From: JADJSS01 sp046329815
GTDB taxonomy: Bacteria > Bacteroidota > Bacteroidia > Chitinophagales > JADIYW01
DNA length: 64,000 bases
NCBI GenBank assembly: GCA_046329815.1
Contig: JAXLTY010000002.1
Span: 682,001 to 746,000, forward strand
Reading direction: 5' to 3'
Part shown: in pieces, positions 61,340-64,000 of the stretch
How the letters are laid out: each line of letters starts with the position of its first letter
Position numbering within the stretch: position 1 is the stretch's first letter
Notes under the pieces: model-generated
The model's input: the letters and a program-made list of their open reading frames with translations, nothing else
Database searches by the model: none
What the model was told of the DNA's origin: nothing
Program-made: the position numbers and the translations under genes

Positions 61340-63991
61340 ATGAAAATCAGAGAAATCAGAGCTATGCGCGGACCGAACTACTGGTCAGTTAGAAGACACA
61401 AACTAATTGTAATGACATTGGATTTGGAAGAGTATGAACAAAAACCAACCAATTTGATACCGGGTTTCCTGGAAAGATTAAAAGCTATGTTTCCTTCTAT
61501 GTATAGTCATCGTTGTTCGGTTGGCTGTGAAGGCGGTTTCTTTCAGCGTGTAGAAGAAGGTACCTGGCTTGGACATGTGATAGAACATATTGCGCTCGAA
61601 ATACAAACACTGGCAGGCATGAATGTAGGTTTCGGAAGAACACGTACTTACGGTGAAGATGGCGTTTACTTCGTGGTGTTTGATTACATGGAAGAAAAAG
61701 TAGGTATTTATGCAGCCAAAGCAGCAACCAAAATTGCAGAAGCGATTGCAGAAGGCAAAGAATATAATTTAGAACGCGATATTAAAGAAATGCGCGAAAT
61801 GCGTGAAGACGAACGCCTCGGACCAAGCACCGGTTCTTTGGTGGAAGAAGCAGCATCGCGCGGTATGCCTTGGTTCCGTTTGAATAAATATTCTTTGTGC
61901 CAGATCGGTTATGGCGCCAACCAAAAACGCATACAGGCAACCGTAACCAGCCAGACCAGTTCTATCGGTGTAGAGATTGCCTGCGATAAGGAAGACACCA
62001 AATACATGCTGGAAAAAGCGGAAATTCCGATTCCGAAAGGCGAAGTCATCAAGACAGAAGGCGGTTTAAAAGATGCCATTGATTATTTAGGTTATCCATT
62101 AGTAATAAAACCAATCAATGGTAACCATGGTCGCGGTATTACTACTAACATTCGTAACTACGATGAAGCCTTGTTTGCATTCAATGCAGCCAAAGAAGTA
62201 TCGCGGTCGGTCATCGTAGAGAAATTCATTACAGGCGATGACTATCGTCTGTTGGTGATTAATTATAAATTAGTGGCTGCAGCAAAACGCACGCCTGCAG
62301 GTGTTACAGGCGATGGTGTTTCCACGATTCAGCAATTGATTGATGAAGTGAATAAAGATCCGCGTCGTGGTTATGGTCATGAAAAAGTATTGACGCAGAT
62401 TCACATCGATAAAATGACAGAAGAAATTCTGGAAAATAAAAATCTGAAATTATCCGATGTGATACCGAAAGGCGAATTCTTAAAACTAAAAGATACAGCC
62501 AATTTAAGCACAGGCGGCACAGCAACAGATGTAACTGACATCGTGCATCCGTATAATGTATTGATGGCAGAACGTATTGCAAAAATTATCGGTCTGGATA
62601 TTTGCGGCATCGATTTAATGACGTCTGATATTTCCATACCGACCAACGAAACCGGCGGCGCCGTATTGGAAGTGAATGCAGCGCCAGGTTTCCGTATGCA
62701 CATCGCTCCTTCTGACGGTTTAGGCAGAAACGTCGCATCGCATGTAATAGATATGTTATTTCCGCCGGGCAGCAGTGCGCGCATTCCAATTGTAGCGGTA
62801 ACCGGAACCAATGGTAAAACGACCACCACACGTTTGATTGCGCACATGGCTAAAATGAAAGGACACAGTGTTGGCTATACTACGTCGGATGGTGTGTATA
62901 TTCAAAATATGATGGTATTAAAAGGCGATTGCACCGGACCGGCAAGTGCAGAATATGTATTGCGCGATCCGTCTGTTGATTTTGCGGTACTGGAAACCGC
63001 ACGTGGTGGTTTGCTGCGTGCAGGTTTGGCGTTCGATCAGTGTGATATCGGTATTGTAACGAATGTGGCTGCTGACCATTTAGGTTTAAAAGGTATTCAT
63101 ACGATGGAACAATTGGCAAAAGCGAAAGGTGTGATTCCTGAATCAGTGATGCCGAGCGGTTATGCTATTTTAAATGCCGATGATGAACTGGTGTATGGCA
63201 TGCGCAAAGATTTGAAATGCAATGTCGCATTCTTCTCAATGGATGAGAACAACAAGCATATCAAAGCACACATGAAACGCGGTGGCTTGTCTGCGATTTA
63301 CGAAGATGGCTACATTACCATTTGCAAAGGCGAATGGAAGATGCGCATCGCGAAAGCGGTGAACGTGCCACTCACCTACGGAGGCCGCGCTACCTTTATG
63401 ATACAAAATATTTTACCTGCAGTACTGACCGGTTACTTACGCGGTTTCTCCTTGCAGGATATTAAATTGTCGCTGGAAACATTTATTCCGTCTGCGGCAC
63501 AAACGCCTGGCCGTTTGAATATGTTCAACTTCAAAAACTTTGATTTGTTGTTAGACTATGCGCACAATCCAGCAGGTATGCGTGCCTTGCAAAAGTTTGT
63601 GGACAATATAGAAGCTACGGTAAAAGTAGGTATGATAGCTGGTATTGGCGACCGACGTCGTGAAGACAATAATGAGATCGGCAGAATTGCAGCAGAAATG
63701 TTTGATGAGATCATTATCCGACAAGACCGAAACTTACGCGGCAAGACTTCGGAAGAACTGATAGAAATGCTGAAAGAAGGTATTTACAAAGAAGATCCGA
63801 ACAAGAAAATAACTGTGATATTAAACGAACCGGAAGCCATTGATTATGCAATAACACACGCGGTAAAAGGTTCTTTATTGGTATTCTGCAGCGATGTAGT
63901 TCCGGATGCTTTAGCACAGGTGATGAAATACAAAGAAGAAGAAGCAGAGCAATTGTATAAGTTTAATAAGAAGGATATTCCGAATTTGTAA
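61340..63991 (+). CDS. cphA: Cyanophycin synthetase
   Basis: The 883-residue protein is full length for CphA. It has an N-terminal domain (about 1-160), an ATP-grasp domain (about 215-475, with NGNHGRGITTNI and GIDLMTSD ... EVNAAPGFRMH), and a Mur-ligase-like C-terminal half with P-loop VTGTNGKTTTTRL near residue 486, the LETARGGLLR segment, NVAADHLGL, and a final domain with DYAHNPAGMRAL. It polymerises Asp and Arg into cyanophycin without a ribosome, a nitrogen and carbon reserve. All key motifs are intact. Confidence 0.96.
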   Translation: MKIREIRAMRGPNYWSVRRHKLIVMTLDLEEYEQKPTNLIPGFLERLKAMFPSMYSHRCSVGCEGGFFQRVEEGTWLGHVIEHIALEIQTLAGMNVGFGRTRTYGEDGVYFVVFDYMEEKVGIYAAKAATKIAEAIAEGKEYNLERDIKEMREMREDERLGPSTGSLVEEAASRGMPWFRLNKYSLCQIGYGANQKRIQATVTSQTSSIGVEIACDKEDTKYMLEKAEIPIPKGEVIKTEGGLKDAIDYLGYPLVIKPINGNHGRGITTNIRNYDEALFAFNAAKEVSRSVIVEKFITGDDYRLLVINYKLVAAAKRTPAGVTGDGVSTIQQLIDEVNKDPRRGYGHEKVLTQIHIDKMTEEILENKNLKLSDVIPKGEFLKLKDTANLSTGGTATDVTDIVHPYNVLMAERIAKIIGLDICGIDLMTSDISIPTNETGGAVLEVNAAPGFRMHIAPSDGLGRNVASHVIDMLFPPGSSARIPIVAVTGTNGKTTTTRLIAHMAKMKGHSVGYTTSDGVYIQNMMVLKGDCTGPASAEYVLRDPSVDFAVLETARGGLLRAGLAFDQCDIGIVTNVAADHLGLKGIHTMEQLAKAKGVIPESVMPSGYAILNADDELVYGMRKDLKCNVAFFSMDENNKHIKAHMKRGGLSAIYEDGYITICKGEWKMRIAKAVNVPLTYGGRATFMIQNILPAVLTGYLRGFSLQDIKLSLETFIPSAAQTPGRLNMFNFKNFDLLLDYAHNPAGMRALQKFVDNIEATVKVGMIAGIGDRRREDNNEIGRIAAEMFDEIIIRQDRNLRGKTSEELIEMLKEGIYKEDPNKKITVILNEPEAIDYAITHAVKGSLLVFCSDVVPDALAQVMKYKEEEAEQLYKFNKKDIPNL

Positions 63992-64000
63992 GATTAAGAA

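Overview
The window is about 64 kb of a low-GC (clearly AT-rich) chromosome from a member of the Bacteroidota, most likely a Chitinophagales/Sphingobacteriia-type environmental bacterium. The evidence is seven secreted proteins ending in type IX secretion (T9SS) type A sorting domains, a TonB-dependent receptor paired with a lipoprotein, DUF5689 domains, an HU-CCDC81/SPOR protein, a lipidated BamA-like TamL, RibBA, and almost no Shine-Dalgarno sequences. No rRNA, tRNA, CRISPR array, integrase or transposase was seen. The genus cannot be fixed from the sequence alone.

Layout. 1-8.6 kb: start of a LolD-like ABC ATPase, an HU/SPOR cell-envelope protein, a T9SS-exported hydrolase, tsaD, and divergent tamB. 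8.6-18.7 kb: an accessory, surface-directed region with two paralogous polyproline lipoproteins that carry copies of the same terminator, a GEVED-domain T9SS protein, a small secreted protein, and two tandem M64-type metallopeptidases exported by T9SS. 18.7-22.6 kb: overlapping lptF/G-type permease, glycosyltransferase 2 and ribBA genes. 22.6-23.45 kb: a large non-coding stretch holding a 278-bp element with perfect 20-bp terminal inverted repeats and a seven-copy ATTGCCTTCAT-type motif cluster. 24-31.3 kb: a DUF5689 lipoprotein, a TonB receptor, an EEP-family nuclease and a T9SS-exported endonuclease I, which together look like an extracellular nucleic-acid scavenging locus. 31.4-44.3 kb: a T9SS SGNH hydrolase, an EVE-domain protein, an MFS symporter, a half-length DUF1456 protein coupled to a Gre-like protein, a giant repeat-rich OmpA protein, and several unknown secreted proteins. 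43.6-50.3 kb: a TrmH-type methyltransferase, TamL, a VCBS-repeat T9SS protein and a DAO-family oxidoreductase. 50.7-59.1 kb: aromatic amino-acid biosynthesis (DAHP synthase/chorismate mutase; then pheA, an aminotransferase, tyrA and an ATP-grasp gene), with unrelated genes in between. 59.2-64 kb: a lipase-like hydrolase, cyanophycinase and cyanophycin synthetase.

The strongest new observation is just upstream of pheA on the minus strand. A 14-codon open frame, MNNTFFYGYYFFRN (59094-59050), contains four Phe and three Tyr codons. It is followed by a 10-bp terminator hairpin with a U-run, and by sequences able to form both a 1:2 hairpin and a mutually exclusive 2:3 antiterminator. This is a complete candidate Phe/Tyr transcription attenuator controlling pheA and the genes behind it.

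Other non-coding structures worth attention are the TIR-bounded element, the ATTGCCTTCAT cluster, an ACGTATA array next to the aromatic operon, shared leader modules before the secreted-protein genes, and a 7-bp tandem repeat that has expanded in frame inside pheA.
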